Below, piece by piece: positions 1 to 7,686 of a stretch of 32,834 bases of DNA (positions within the stretch are counted from its first letter, which is position 1; the number at the start of each line of letters is the position of its first letter). A model generated the notes under the pieces. The model was not told the DNA's origin, searched no databases, and worked only from the letters and a program-made list of their open reading frames with translations. A program made the translations under genes and the position numbers. Location: the NCBI GenBank assembly GCA_018399495.1, contig JAGYOG010000030.1:1-32834 (forward strand). Direction: 5' to 3'. The DNA comes from Sphaerochaeta sp. GTDB lineage: Bacteria > Spirochaetota > Spirochaetia > Sphaerochaetales > Sphaerochaetaceae.

Positions 1-594
1 ATTGGTATGGTTTCTGTTGGAATCTCCCTTTTCTTTGGAATCATCATTGGGGTTACCTCTGCATATTATGGAGGAGTGTTTGACAAGATTGTAATGAGGC
101 TCATCGACATCATGTTAGCCTTTCCGTACATTCTGCTCACCATTGTTATTGTCTCCATTCTTGGACCGTCACTTTCTAACGCGATGGTGGCTATCGGGAT
201 TTCACAAATTCCTCGCTATGCACGTGTGGTACGTGCGTCTGTGTTGGCTGAAAAAGAGAGTGACTATGTATTGGCTGAGAAAGCCTTGGGTGCTGGAAAT
301 TTTGAATTGATGTTCCTCACGATTCTCCCTAACTGCCTGTCTCCTACGATTGTTCAGGCTACACTGGGAATAGGTGAAGCAATCCTTAGCTCGGCAGGAC
401 TCTCATTCTTAGGTCTGGGGGCGCAGCCACCCACACCTGAATGGGGATTGATGATTGCTAGTTCCAAACAATTTTTGACAAGCGCATGGTGGATTGTAAC
501 ATTGCCTGGTATTGCAATCCTATTGGCTGTTTTAGGGTTCAATTTGTTTGGTGATGGTTTGCGCGATATTCTTGACCCTAAAATGAGAAACTAA
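1..594 (+). CDS. dppC: Peptide ABC transporter permease, DppC/OppC type (5' end missing)
   Basis: Inner-membrane permease of a dipeptide/oligopeptide importer. The frame is open from base 1 to the TAA at 592-594, so only about the last 197 codons are present and the N-terminal membrane segment lies outside the window. Seen: several hydrophobic spans and the EAA-type cytoplasmic loop that docks on the ATPases (EKALGAGNFELMFLTILPN), followed by the block LSFLGLGAQPPTPEWG that is typical of DppC/OppC. It is the first of three co-directional genes here, with the cognate ATPases 16 bases downstream; the other permease and the binding protein should lie upstream. Which peptides (or other ligands, such as nickel or oligosaccharides) it carries cannot be told from this fragment. 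Confidence 0.93.
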   Translation: MGMVSVGISLFFGIIIGVTSAYYGGVFDKIVMRLIDIMLAFPYILLTIVIVSILGPSLSNAMVAIGISQIPRYARVVRASVLAEKESDYVLAEKALGAGNFELMFLTILPNCLSPTIVQATLGIGEAILSSAGLSFLGLGAQPPTPEWGLMIASSKQFLTSAWWIVTLPGIAILLAVLGFNLFGDGLRDILDPKMRN

Positions 595-610
595 AAGGAA
601 CGAGACAAAT

Positions 611-1612
611 ATGGAAGAGAAGAAAGACCTGTTGTTGTCCATAGAGAACCTCAACTTTTCATTCGATACCCAACGGGGCGTCGTGAATGCTGTTCGTGAT
701 CTTTCCCTTACAATACGTAAGGGAGAGACCCTGTCTTTGGTTGGGGAATCGGGTTGTGGAAAATCTGTGACAGCACATTCGATTAATCAGCTTAACCCAA
801 TGCCTCCAGGAAGAGTCGATAGTGGATCTATCATATTTCGTGGGCAGGACTTGCTAAAATTGAAAAAAGGCGAGATCGAAAAACTTCGCGGTACGCAAAT
901 TTCGATGATATTTCAGGAACCAATGACAGCACTGAATCCAGTGTTCACTGTTGGCTCCCAGATTGCTGATGTATTCATGACCCATCAGGGAATGAGCAAG
1001 GCAGAAGCAATTGAGAGGACGATTGATTTGTTCAAGTTGGTAAAAATACCGGCTCCAGAGCGGCGAGTACATAGTTATCCGCATCAATTGTCCGGTGGTA
1101 TGCGCCAACGTGCTATGATTGCAATGGCATTAGCTTCCCCTGAACCTGGTCTTATGATTGCTGATGAGCCTACGACTGCTCTGGATGTTACCATTCAAGC
1201 CCAGATTCTCGATTTATTAAATGATTTGAAGAAAGAGATTGGTATGTCAATTCTTCTTATCACCCATGATATGGGTGTTGTAGCGGAAATGGCAGATCGT
1301 GTTGTTGTAATGTATGCGGGCAGAAAAGTTGAGGAGTCCGATGTATTCTCAATTTTTGAAGATCCAAGGCATCCCTATACATTGGGATTGCTCAACTCTT
1401 TGCCTTCTAATCCCAAGTACAAGGGTGCAGAACGACTGGAAGCGATTGCTGGTACAGTTCCGGACATGAGAAGTATCGGAGCAGGTTGTCCCTTTGAGAA
1501 TCGATGCACCTATGCAACAGAAATTTGTGGCAAAGAGTTTCCCGGGGAAACTGTCTTGGACGAATCCCATTCGGTATGGTGTCACAACTATCAGAACGTA
1601 CAGGAGGGATAA
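611..1612 (+). CDS. dppD: Peptide ABC transporter ATP-binding protein, DppD/OppD type
   Basis: 333-residue ATPase powering the peptide importer from the cytoplasmic face. Seen: Walker [10 protein letters not shown]-loop region [10 protein letters not shown], signature LSGGMRQR, Walker [13 protein letters not shown] and the H-loop LITHD. The C-terminal oligopeptide-transporter extension carries the cysteine-rich stretch CPFENRC plus two further Cys, a pattern known in this family to bind an iron-sulfur cluster in some members. The start at 611 has an AAGGA element about 11 bases upstream, and length is normal for the family. Its stop overlaps the next start (TAATG at 1610-1614), so the two ATPases are probably translationally coupled as the usual DppD/DppF heterodimer. 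Confidence 0.95.
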   Translation: MEEKKDLLLSIENLNFSFDTQRGVVNAVRDLSLTIRKGETLSLVGESGCGKSVTAHSINQLNPMPPGRVDSGSIIFRGQDLLKLKKGEIEKLRGTQISMIFQEPMTALNPVFTVGSQIADVFMTHQGMSKAEAIERTIDLFKLVKIPAPERRVHSYPHQLSGGMRQRAMIAMALASPEPGLMIADEPTTALDVTIQAQILDLLNDLKKEIGMSILLITHDMGVVAEMADRVVVMYAGRKVEESDVFSIFEDPRHPYTLGLLNSLPSNPKYKGAERLEAIAGTVPDMRSIGAGCPFENRCTYATEICGKEFPGETVLDESHSVWCHNYQNVQEG

Positions 1613-2604
1613 TGCCAATGAGTGGAACAAAGATCATTGAAGTAAAAGATTTAAAAAAATACTTTACGATAAAGCGCGAAGGCGCCGATGATACTAAATC
1701 AATACTGAAGGCAGTCGATGGAGTCTCTCTTGATGTGTACGAAGGAGAGATTCTTGGGGTCGTTGGAGAGTCGGGCTGTGGAAAATCTACACTGGGGAAA
1801 ACTATCATGAGATTGCATGATAAGACCTCCGGTGAAGTATTATATCGTGGTAAGGACTTGTTTGCGAAAGATCCTAACGCAATGAAGGAAATGACTCTGA
1901 ATATGCAGATGATCTTTCAAGATCCCTATTCATCGTTGAACCCTCGGAAAAAGGTTTCGCAGATAATTGGCCAGCCACTTGATATTCATAAGATTGGAAC
2001 TTCAGAAGAGAGATTGGAGCGTGTTGCAGAACTGATGGATGAAGTAGGGTTGAATCCTAAGTTTCGTACCCGATATCCTCACCAGTTTTCTGGAGGACAG
2101 AGACAGAGGATCGGAATTGCTCGTGCGTTGGCTCTCAACCCAGAGTTCATCGTATGTGACGAAGCAGTTTCAGCTCTAGATGTTTCAGTACAAGCCCAGA
2201 TTCTCAATCTTTTACTTGATCTACAAAAGAAGTATGGATTTACTTATTTGTTTATTGCTCATGATTTGTCAGTAGTTGAGTTTATCGCAACGAGGATTCT
2301 TGTGATGTATTTAGGAAGAATTGTAGAAATTGCTGACAAGAAAGAACTTGTAGGTAACCATGTGCATCCCTATACACAAGCTTTGTTTAATGCTTTTCCT
2401 GCCACTGATCCAAGAGCCCGGGAAACAAAGAAGCGGATTGTTATGGGTGATGTTCCTTCTCCAATCAATCCTCCTACAGGATGTCATTTCCATCCCAGAT
2501 GCCCCTACGCAGTAGAAAAGTGTCGAAGAGAATACCCCCCATTGAAGGAAGTATCACCTGGACATTTCGCAGCTTGCTGGGTAGTTCAGAACGATACCAA
2601 GTGA
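1612..2604 (+). CDS. dppF: Peptide ABC transporter ATP-binding protein, DppF/OppF type
   Basis: 330-residue second ATPase of the importer. Seen: Walker [22 protein letters not shown], signature FSGGQRQR, Walker B FIVCDEAVSALD, LFIAHD, and the C-terminal GDVPSPINPPTGCHFHPRCP block diagnostic of DppF/OppF. An open frame extends upstream to 1504 inside dppD, but homology begins only at the MPMSGTK segment. The AGGAGG at 1602-1607 serves either ATG 1612 (4-base spacing, overlapping the dppD stop) or ATG 1618 (10-base spacing); 1612 is chosen and 1618 is a real alternative. It is the last gene of the operon and is followed by terminator-like hairpins. Confidence 0.95.
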   Translation: MPMSGTKIIEVKDLKKYFTIKREGADDTKSILKAVDGVSLDVYEGEILGVVGESGCGKSTLGKTIMRLHDKTSGEVLYRGKDLFAKDPNAMKEMTLNMQMIFQDPYSSLNPRKKVSQIIGQPLDIHKIGTSEERLERVAELMDEVGLNPKFRTRYPHQFSGGQRQRIGIARALALNPEFIVCDEAVSALDVSVQAQILNLLLDLQKKYGFTYLFIAHDLSVVEFIATRILVMYLGRIVEIADKKELVGNHVHPYTQALFNAFPATDPRARETKKRIVMGDVPSPINPPTGCHFHPRCPYAVEKCRREYPPLKEVSPGHFAACWVVQNDTK

Positions 2605-2645
2605 AGAAAGGTTTTAACCGAATTGATAAGCAAAGGCAGTAATAT

Positions 2646-2666
2646 TAGGCTATATCAGCCTTTTTA
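2646..2666 (+). terminator. Weak candidate terminator after dppF
   Basis: A short stem GGCT (2648-2651) and AGCC (2657-2660) with a five-base loop is followed directly by a T run at 2661-2665. It lies about 45 bases after the dppF stop. The stem is only four to five pairs, so alone it would be weak; it sits just upstream of a stronger hairpin. Confidence 0.4.
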
Positions 2667-2680
2667 AGCGTGCCACACAG

Positions 2681-2712
2681 AAAAAACAGGCTGTAAAGAC
2701 AGCCTGTTTTCT
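2681..2712. terminator. Bidirectional intrinsic terminator
   Basis: The arms AAAAACAGGCTG (2682-2693) and CAGCCTGTTTT (2700-2710) form a perfect stem with a six-base loop. It is flanked by an A run on the left and a T run on the right, so it can end transcription from both sides: the peptide ABC operon on the plus strand and the decayed gene on the minus strand. Confidence 0.8.
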
Positions 2713-2731
2713 CTGTACGATCACCATCTGA

Positions 2732-3334
2732 TTACTCTTTGTTCTTATTAAGCAATCTGAACCGGTCGGGAGTGAAGTTAATTGAGACCTCTTCTCCTTC
2801 CCCAAAAACCTTCTTTGCATGTGGGTCGTCAATCTGGACCAGGACTTTTCCGAAGGAGGCGTTGATGAATGCTTCCCAGATAGACAATCATTCTGACCTT
2901 GCCTGTGTTTGTCATACCGTTCCATGAGCTACTCTTCAGTTCCAATACATACTCACTGCGTGCGATGGTTGGGTAGTGCTTGCTGAGGTATTTCTCTCCG
3001 CTTCGCGATCTCTCCTCCTTAATACAGAGCGCTTTGGGTATACGTGGAGTGAGAAAAATGGGGAAGGGCTGCATGTATAAGAGACGTCATATATCCACGT
3101 TTTCGGTTTTCTGGATGGGTAAAACCAGTGAACTCAATCTCGTCTTTGGTTGGGAAGAAAGCTGTTAAGACACTAATCAGCTCTGCTTCATCATTGCCAA
3201 GAAAGAAGCATGGTTTTTCTGGTCCTACATTCATATCGTTGACCAGAAGCACTTCTTGTTCGAGTGGTTTTTGTAGGCAACAAAGCGCATACAGCTCTTC
3301 AATGTGTTGTTTTTGCTCACTTGTGAGGGGTCAT
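2732..3334 (-). pseudogene. Decayed GNAT acetyltransferase joined to a TOBE-like tail
   Basis: No intact gene fills this stretch, but three minus-strand frames read in sequence make a recognisable protein. From ATG 3334 a shift near 3322 leads into EQKQHIEELYAL, then a GNAT acetyl-CoA-binding region (EFTGFTHPENRKRGYMTSLI, about 3075-3140). A second shift near 3050-3085 leads to a segment ending SEYVLELK, typical of two-domain GNAT proteins. A third, one-base shift near 2875 restores IVYLG-EAFINASFGKV and an ending like the C-terminal TOBE domain of PotA/FbpC transporter ATPases (GEEVSINFTPDRFRLL, stop at 2732-2734). It may be a fusion remnant of two genes or one unfamiliar protein. The GNAT call is fairly secure, the TOBE call less so. 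It does not look translatable as one product. Confidence 0.6.
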
Positions 3335-3361
3335 TGTATGATGTTCATCAACTCAAGTATC

Positions 3362-3400
3362 AAAGAAAAATGCCGGTACAGCTAGAGGTGTGTACCGGCA
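3362..3400 (-). terminator. Intrinsic terminator of kdgA
   Basis: A perfect 10-base inverted repeat, TGCCGGTACA (3371-3380) and TGTACCGGCA (3391-3400), encloses a ten-base loop. On the minus strand the stem is followed by TTTTTCTTT (3362-3370). It sits 22 bases past the kdgA stop, the right place and orientation to end that transcript. Confidence 0.9.
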
Positions 3401-3421
3401 TGGAACGTAAAAATTCTGGAA

Positions 3422-4384
3422 TTATGCCTTGACTAGGTGAATGGCAAAACCACCAAGCTCCTGTTCAAGGTAACAGACCTTGATCTTACCCTTTGCATCG
3501 CGTGCGATGGTCTCTTCCTTGACGGAGAATCCGAATTGGGAGAGATAAGAGAGGGTGCGCTCAATATTGAAGCATCTGAAGCCTATGTGCCCCATCTTTC
3601 CCAAGTACTGCATGGGTAGCACCTCGATGGTTGAATCCAGGAAGGTGGTTGTGGCTCCAATCTTCTTCACCATGCCCAGTGCCTCGAATCCCTTGATGGT
3701 TTTTTCTGCCTCGGCGGCATTCTCGTGGTTGATCCCCATGTGGGCGAACTCCAGGCCTTGGAGAGTGCATAACGCTTCCCTGCTCATCTCTGTGATGGCC
3801 TGCCAGTTTTCCGCCTCAATGAGGTCCGACTTGACCATCCAGGAACCACCGACTGCAAGGACGTTGGGCTGCTTGGCATAACTGGCGAGGTTTGCTGTGT
3901 TAATTCCTCCGGTGGGCATGAAGGTGAGGTCGGGAAAGGGACCTGCAAGGTTCCTCAGCATGTTTACTCCTCCACTTACCTCAGCGGGGAAGAACTTGAG
4001 GGTGGTCAACCCTCGGCTGATGCCCGCCTCGATGTCGCTGGGGGTACATGCCCCCGGTATGATGGGAACGTTGTTCTTCAGGGCCCAATCCACGACGTTG
4101 GGATTGAAGCCGGGGGAGACAAGGAACTTGGCCCCCGCGGCCACAGCTTTCTTGGCGTACTCGATGTTGGTCACCGTGCCGGCTCCCACAAGCATCTCAG
4201 GATATGCCTTAGAGATGCGCTTGATTGCTTCCTCCGCAGCCGCAGTGCGGAAAGTGACCTCCGCACAGGGCAGGCCGCCTGCGATCAGGGCTCCTGCAAG
4301 TCCTTCGGCCTTGTCGGCATTATCAATCTTCACTACCGGTACCAAGCCGATCGTATGGATTTGTTCAAACAGTGCTTCATGCAT
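3422..4384 (-). CDS. kdgA: KDPG/KHG aldolase fused to a C-terminal VOC domain
   Basis: Cytoplasmic class I aldolase that cleaves 2-keto-3-deoxy-6-phosphogluconate to pyruvate and glyceraldehyde 3-phosphate, the last step of hexuronate breakdown. Residues 1-212 are a complete KDPG aldolase: catalytic Glu42 and Arg46 in AEVTFRT, the phosphate-side GAGTV and PTGGIN loops, and the Schiff-base Lys130 in TLKFFPAE. The family is usually about 205-215 residues; this protein has 320. Residues 213-320 form a two-module vicinal-oxygen-chelate (glyoxalase-like) domain with four positioned candidate metal ligands: His215, Glu254, His266, His316. AAGGAG lies eight bases before ATG 4384. It is divergent from kdgK across a KdgR-like palindrome. 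The aldolase call is firm; the role of the second domain is unknown. Confidence 0.95.
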   Translation of the reverse strand: MHEALFEQIHTIGLVPVVKIDNADKAEGLAGALIAGGLPCAEVTFRTAAAEEAIKRISKAYPEMLVGAGTVTNIEYAKKAVAAGAKFLVSPGFNPNVVDWALKNNVPIIPGACTPSDIEAGISRGLTTLKFFPAEVSGGVNMLRNLAGPFPDLTFMPTGGINTANLASYAKQPNVLAVGGSWMVKSDLIEAENWQAITEMSREALCTLQGLEFAHMGINHENAAEAEKTIKGFEALGMVKKIGATTTFLDSTIEVLPMQYLGKMGHIGFRCFNIERTLSYLSQFGFSVKEETIARDAKGKIKVCYLEQELGGFAIHLVKA

Positions 4385-4415
4385 ATGCGTTGCTCCTTCT
4401 TGGATATTCCAATTA

Positions 4416-4430
4416 TGAAACGATGTTTCA
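4416..4430. promoter_or_regulatory. KdgR-like palindromic operator between kdgA and kdgK
   Basis: TGAAACGATGTTTCA is a perfect inverted repeat of six bases per arm around a three-base centre. It resembles the operator recognised by KdgR, the IclR-family repressor of pectin and hexuronate genes in enterobacteria (known from the family, recalled rather than searched). It lies in the 138-base divergent gap, eight bases upstream of the kdgK -35 box and inside the kdgA upstream region, so one bound dimer could control both genes. The IclR protein at 10153-10941 is the obvious candidate binder. Confidence 0.75.
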
Positions 4431-4438
4431 AAATATCA

Positions 4439-4467
4439 TTGACAGACTCAAGCATACCTTCTATGAT
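4439..4467 (+). promoter_or_regulatory. Sigma-70-type promoter of kdgK
   Basis: A consensus TTGACA (4439-4444) and TATGAT (4462-4467) are separated by exactly 17 bases, predicting a start near 4474 and a leader of about 49 bases. A second TATAAT at 4483-4488 has no good -35 partner. Confidence 0.7.
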
Positions 4468-4522
4468 TTTAAATATCAAGAGTATAATACTGTTCTTGTA
4501 TGAAAATATGGAGGAGACTTCT

Positions 4523-5560
4523 ATGGGAAATAAATATGTAACATTTGGCGAGATTATGTTGAGACTCAAGTCCCCTGGACATGAGCGATTTTTCCAATCT
4601 CCCGCTTTGGAAGCAACGTTCGGTGGAGGAGAGGCTAATGTTGCCATCTCCCTTTCATTGCTGGGAAAGAATTCCCGGTTTGTAACCGCACTTCCCGCCA
4701 ATGCCGTTGGGGATGCTGCTGCACGCGAAGTTCGCAAGTACGGTGTAGACACCTCAGCTATCAAGATGACCAAGGGTGGTCGTGTTGGTATTTACTTCCT
4801 GGAAACTGGAGCAAACCAGAGACCGAGTAGTGTCGTATATGATCGCGCAGAGAGCTCTATTGCTCTCAGTAAACCTTCTGATTTCGATTTCAATGTAGTG
4901 CTGGCTGACGCAGAGTGGTTCCATGTAACCGGTATCACCCCGGCTATCAGCCAGAATGCAGCTGATAGCAGTCTTGCAGCAATGAAGGCAGCAAAGAAAG
5001 CTGGAGCAACGGTTTCCATCGATCTTAATTATCGTAAGAAACTCTGGAACTATGGAAAAAAAGCACCGGAGGTTATGCGGGAGTTAGCTACGTTTGCTGA
5101 TGTCATCATCGCCAATGAAGAAGATATCCAGAAGTGTTTGGGAATCGAGGCAAAGATAGACGTTACCAGCGGCGAGTTGGATACAGATGTTTACAAGGAG
5201 CTTACCGAAGAGGTGAAGCGCCAGTTCCCTAATGTCTCGGTGGTTGCCGTTACGCTCAGAGAGAGCAAGAGTGCCGACCATAATGGTTGGAGTGCTGCAC
5301 TCAGTGGCAAGAGTGGTTTCTACCTCTCCAAACACTATGAGATCACGGACATTATTGACCGCGTCGGTGGCGGAGACTCTTTCTCTGCCGGTCTGATCTT
5401 CGCGCTCAGCGAATATGGGGATGATGAGCAGTATGCCATCAATTTTGCTGTTGCTGCTTCTGCTTTGAAGCACTCCATCGACGGAGATTTCAATCTCAGC
5501 ACCAAAGCAGAGGTTGAAGCACTGTGCAAAGGGGACGGAAGTGGTCGCGTTCAGCGATAA
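4523..5560 (+). CDS. kdgK: 2-keto-3-deoxygluconate kinase, PfkB family
   Basis: 345-residue cytoplasmic sugar kinase that phosphorylates 2-keto-3-deoxygluconate (KDG) to KDPG, the substrate of the divergent kdgA product. Seen: the N-terminal FGEIMLRL strand, the substrate-binding glycine motif FGGGEANVA, and the C-terminal PfkB signature DRVGGGDSFSAG with catalytic base Asp285. The open frame runs upstream to 4355 through the intergenic promoter; ATG 4523 is preferred because GAGGAG (4511-4516) is six bases upstream and homology starts there (ATG 4508 precedes the ribosome site). Length is normal. Context with kdgA and the uxa operon makes KDG the likely substrate; another keto-sugar acid kinase activity is the alternative. 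Confidence 0.92.
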   Translation: MGNKYVTFGEIMLRLKSPGHERFFQSPALEATFGGGEANVAISLSLLGKNSRFVTALPANAVGDAAAREVRKYGVDTSAIKMTKGGRVGIYFLETGANQRPSSVVYDRAESSIALSKPSDFDFNVVLADAEWFHVTGITPAISQNAADSSLAAMKAAKKAGATVSIDLNYRKKLWNYGKKAPEVMRELATFADVIIANEEDIQKCLGIEAKIDVTSGELDTDVYKELTEEVKRQFPNVSVVAVTLRESKSADHNGWSAALSGKSGFYLSKHYEITDIIDRVGGGDSFSAGLIFALSEYGDDEQYAINFAVAASALKHSIDGDFNLSTKAEVEALCKGDGSGRVQR

Positions 5561-5583
5561 CCACATTCAGGTATCAAAACCAA

Positions 5584-5620
5584 GGGGAGCAAGCTTTTCG
5601 AAGTTTGCTCCTCTCTCTTT
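5584..5620 (+). terminator. Intrinsic terminator of kdgK with a TTCG tetraloop
   Basis: The arm from 5586 (GGAGCAAGCTT) pairs with the arm ending at 5611 (AAGTTTGCTCC) around a TTCG loop, giving about eleven pairs including one G-T. A pyrimidine-rich tract (TCTCTCTTT) follows. It starts about 25 bases after the kdgK stop. Confidence 0.8.
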
Positions 5621-5700
5621 ACCAAACCTTTACCTTGTTTCCTTATAGAGTAAACAGTGTATGCATATACTTGGCTCAACGACAAACAAAGGAGTCAATA

Positions 5701-6312
5701 ATGCGTAAAACACTAATACTTTCCGTTATCTTCGTAGTGGCAATGGGAGCTACCCTCTTTGCACAGCCCATAAGCGAACAGCAGGTCCAACTTCCTCAGA
5801 CCGAGGAAATGGCAGAAGCTACCGGGGCTGAAGGGTTGCTCTACATGGCAGAAGAAGAGAAGCTAGCCAGAGATGTGTATCTTGCACTTTACGAAATGTG
5901 GGGGAATCGTGTATTTCTCAACATCGCAAAGGCTGAGCAACAACACATGGATGCACTCTCTGCGGTACTGAATGACAAAGAGATGGACAATCCTATTGAA
6001 ACCTCTGAAATTGGGGTCTTTCACAACACCGAAATTGCCAAACTCTATGACAGTTTGGTTGCGCAAGGCAGTACATCCATCGAAGAGGCCTTTTTGGTAG
6101 GTGCCATCATTGAGGATCTCGATATCTATGACTTGCAGCGCTCTATCGAGGGGACGGATGATGAAGTTGAGATCTGGGTATACAACAATCTGCTCAGGGG
6201 TTCAGAGAACCACATGCGTGCATTCGTAAGACAGCTGGACAGATATGGACTGGACTACACTGCCCGCTATATCAGTGACACTGAACTTTCTACAATCCTC
6301 TCACGGCGCTGA
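5701..6312 (+). CDS. Exported ferritin-like DUF2202 domain protein
   Basis: 203-residue protein with a clear signal peptide (MRKTLILSVIFVVAMGATLFAQ, cleavage probably after the FAQ), so it is likely periplasmic or secreted. The mature part matches the DUF2202 ferritin-like helical family: EEEKLARDVYLALYE, then AEQQHMDAL, then a later helix with ENHMRAF. These are the repeated Glu and ExxH positions that could hold a di-iron centre. ATG 5701 is chosen over upstream in-frame codons because AAAGGAG lies just before it and the signal peptide begins there. It stands alone between the kdgK terminator and an oppositely directed gene whose 3' end overlaps it by 46 bases. The function of the family is not established; metal or oxidative-stress roles are inference. 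Confidence 0.85.
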   Translation: MRKTLILSVIFVVAMGATLFAQPISEQQVQLPQTEEMAEATGAEGLLYMAEEEKLARDVYLALYEMWGNRVFLNIAKAEQQHMDALSAVLNDKEMDNPIETSEIGVFHNTEIAKLYDSLVAQGSTSIEEAFLVGAIIEDLDIYDLQRSIEGTDDEVEIWVYNNLLRGSENHMRAFVRQLDRYGLDYTARYISDTELSTILSRR

Positions 6313-7586
6313 TCAGCTTCTGCGCTCCTGTGATGGATGAACAATTCCTCGGTTGCCAAGGATAACTTGGTGACCGAGAATTCTGTCCCTTCCGGGTAGA
6401 TGTAATACGTATCTTCCAGGGTGGAAAGGTCTACACAGTCCCCTTTTCCAAAATATTCATACTCTATATGGCATGCATACATGCTCAACGCAGGTTTTGA
6501 CAAGAAGAATGCATTGTTGTCAAATTCCCCTTCTAGGGTAAATCCGTCCATGGAATGCGTTAGCTTTACTTTCCCCAAGGGAATGTATCCTTTTGCATTG
6601 GGAAGAGCTTCTACTCTTGCCTGAGTCTCAAAAAAGTAGGAGCCATTTTCTATCTCTTGACGAACCTGCTCCCGCTCCCATTCATACCAATCGGGAATAT
6701 GAGAGAACTCTGTTGTTAGCTGCGTTTCATCATCAGCTTTCTGTACAGCTCTCAATTCACCATACTCGCTCATTTCCCACTGTTTGTGACATGCTCCACA
6801 TCCTAGGATTGTGCCTTTGCTGTACATCTTGTATTCACGAAGGCAGTGTGGGCATTGATACAGTGGCTTATGCAAACCTTCTGCCCTTTTAGGGTAGTCT
6901 ATTTTGATTTTGTTCTCTTTCTGCCACGCATATTCATCATATTCGAAGGCTTTTCGTATAACTTTGTTGACCTCACTGGTCTTGGTTTGTTTCAGTTCGT
7001 CAGCAGTGAACAGAAGCGTGAGGTCGGCTTCGATACGGTTCCCTCGGCTTTTTAGGTTCCAGAGTGGGCTGTTCAAGTAGTGCCCATGCATATTCAGCAT
7101 CACCACAGGAACTCCCAATAGTTTAGCCATCTTTCCAAGGGAGTCAGGAAGAATAGCTGTTGTTCCCACCAGCGAGTAACGAGCTTCCGGGTAAAGCGCT
7201 AGGATATCCTTGTTAACGGTCAACACCTCTCTGATGTGCCTAACCAGCTGCAGGTCATTGGTAAACTTACGTTTGCAAATTCCCCCAGCGTTTCTCAGTA
7301 GCCACTCACGTTTGAGAAACCCATCGATTGCGACAACATAGTTGGCACGATGAGGAAAGAGGGCTGCGGTGGTTACCTTGAAATCCATGAATGCCATATG
7401 CGTGCAGAGCAAGAGAAATGGCGGGTTGATCCCTTCCATCCTATTACGGTTGATTGTAAGTTTGTGTCTCCACACTTCAGGAAAGCTGAGCAACCACGTC
7501 ACAGGTCTCAAGAATTGGCGTTGCCTGATGGGTTTTCTCTGCATATCAAAACGCTTAGCTCGTTGAAGTTTCTCAAACCCTGTCAT
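6267..7586 (-). CDS. PlsC-like acyltransferase with an inserted zinc ribbon
   Basis: 439-residue protein. Residues about 25-200 look like an LPLAT/PlsC acyltransferase: the HX4D catalytic box is THMAFMD (His63, Asp68) and the acceptor-binding EGTR box appears as YPEARYS (133-138), slightly diverged. A zinc ribbon follows (CPHC 245-248 and CGAC 263-266), then about 170 residues with no recognised domain. A typical PlsC is about 240 residues and lacks this tail. The probable role is acyl transfer to a phospholipid or glycolipid precursor at the membrane; the acceptor is unknown. ATG 7586 is preferred to 7595 because AAGGA sits eight bases before it. The 3' end overlaps the convergent DUF2202 gene by 46 bases. 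Confidence 0.8.
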   Translation of the reverse strand: MTGFEKLQRAKRFDMQRKPIRQRQFLRPVTWLLSFPEVWRHKLTINRNRMEGINPPFLLLCTHMAFMDFKVTTAALFPHRANYVVAIDGFLKREWLLRNAGGICKRKFTNDLQLVRHIREVLTVNKDILALYPEARYSLVGTTAILPDSLGKMAKLLGVPVVMLNMHGHYLNSPLWNLKSRGNRIEADLTLLFTADELKQTKTSEVNKVIRKAFEYDEYAWQKENKIKIDYPKRAEGLHKPLYQCPHCLREYKMYSKGTILGCGACHKQWEMSEYGELRAVQKADDETQLTTEFSHIPDWYEWEREQVRQEIENGSYFFETQARVEALPNAKGYIPLGKVKLTHSMDGFTLEGEFDNNAFFLSKPALSMYACHIEYEYFGKGDCVDLSTLEDTYYIYPEGTEFSVTKLSLATEELFIHHRSAEADQRRERIVESSVSLI

Positions 7587-7651
7587 TACCGCCATCCTTT
7601 GTCACAATGTATCGTGTAGGAAACAAGAGAACAAGAGCAAAGCTGGAGTCA

Positions 7652-7680
7652 TTGGATAAGTACCATGAATTTTGTATAGT
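7652..7680 (+). promoter_or_regulatory. Promoter directly abutting the start codon at 7687
   Basis: TTGGAT (7652-7657) and TATAGT (7675-7680) are 17 bases apart. The expected start of transcription, about seven bases after the -10 box, falls on or next to the ATG at 7687, and no Shine-Dalgarno sequence lies between. The transcript from this promoter would be leaderless. Confidence 0.55.
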
Positions 7681-7686
7681 GCAACT

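Noticed and set aside
4483..4488. TATAAT as the main kdgK -10 box
   Set aside because: No acceptable -35 lies 16-18 bases upstream, while TTGACA-17-TATGAT just before it is a better pair.
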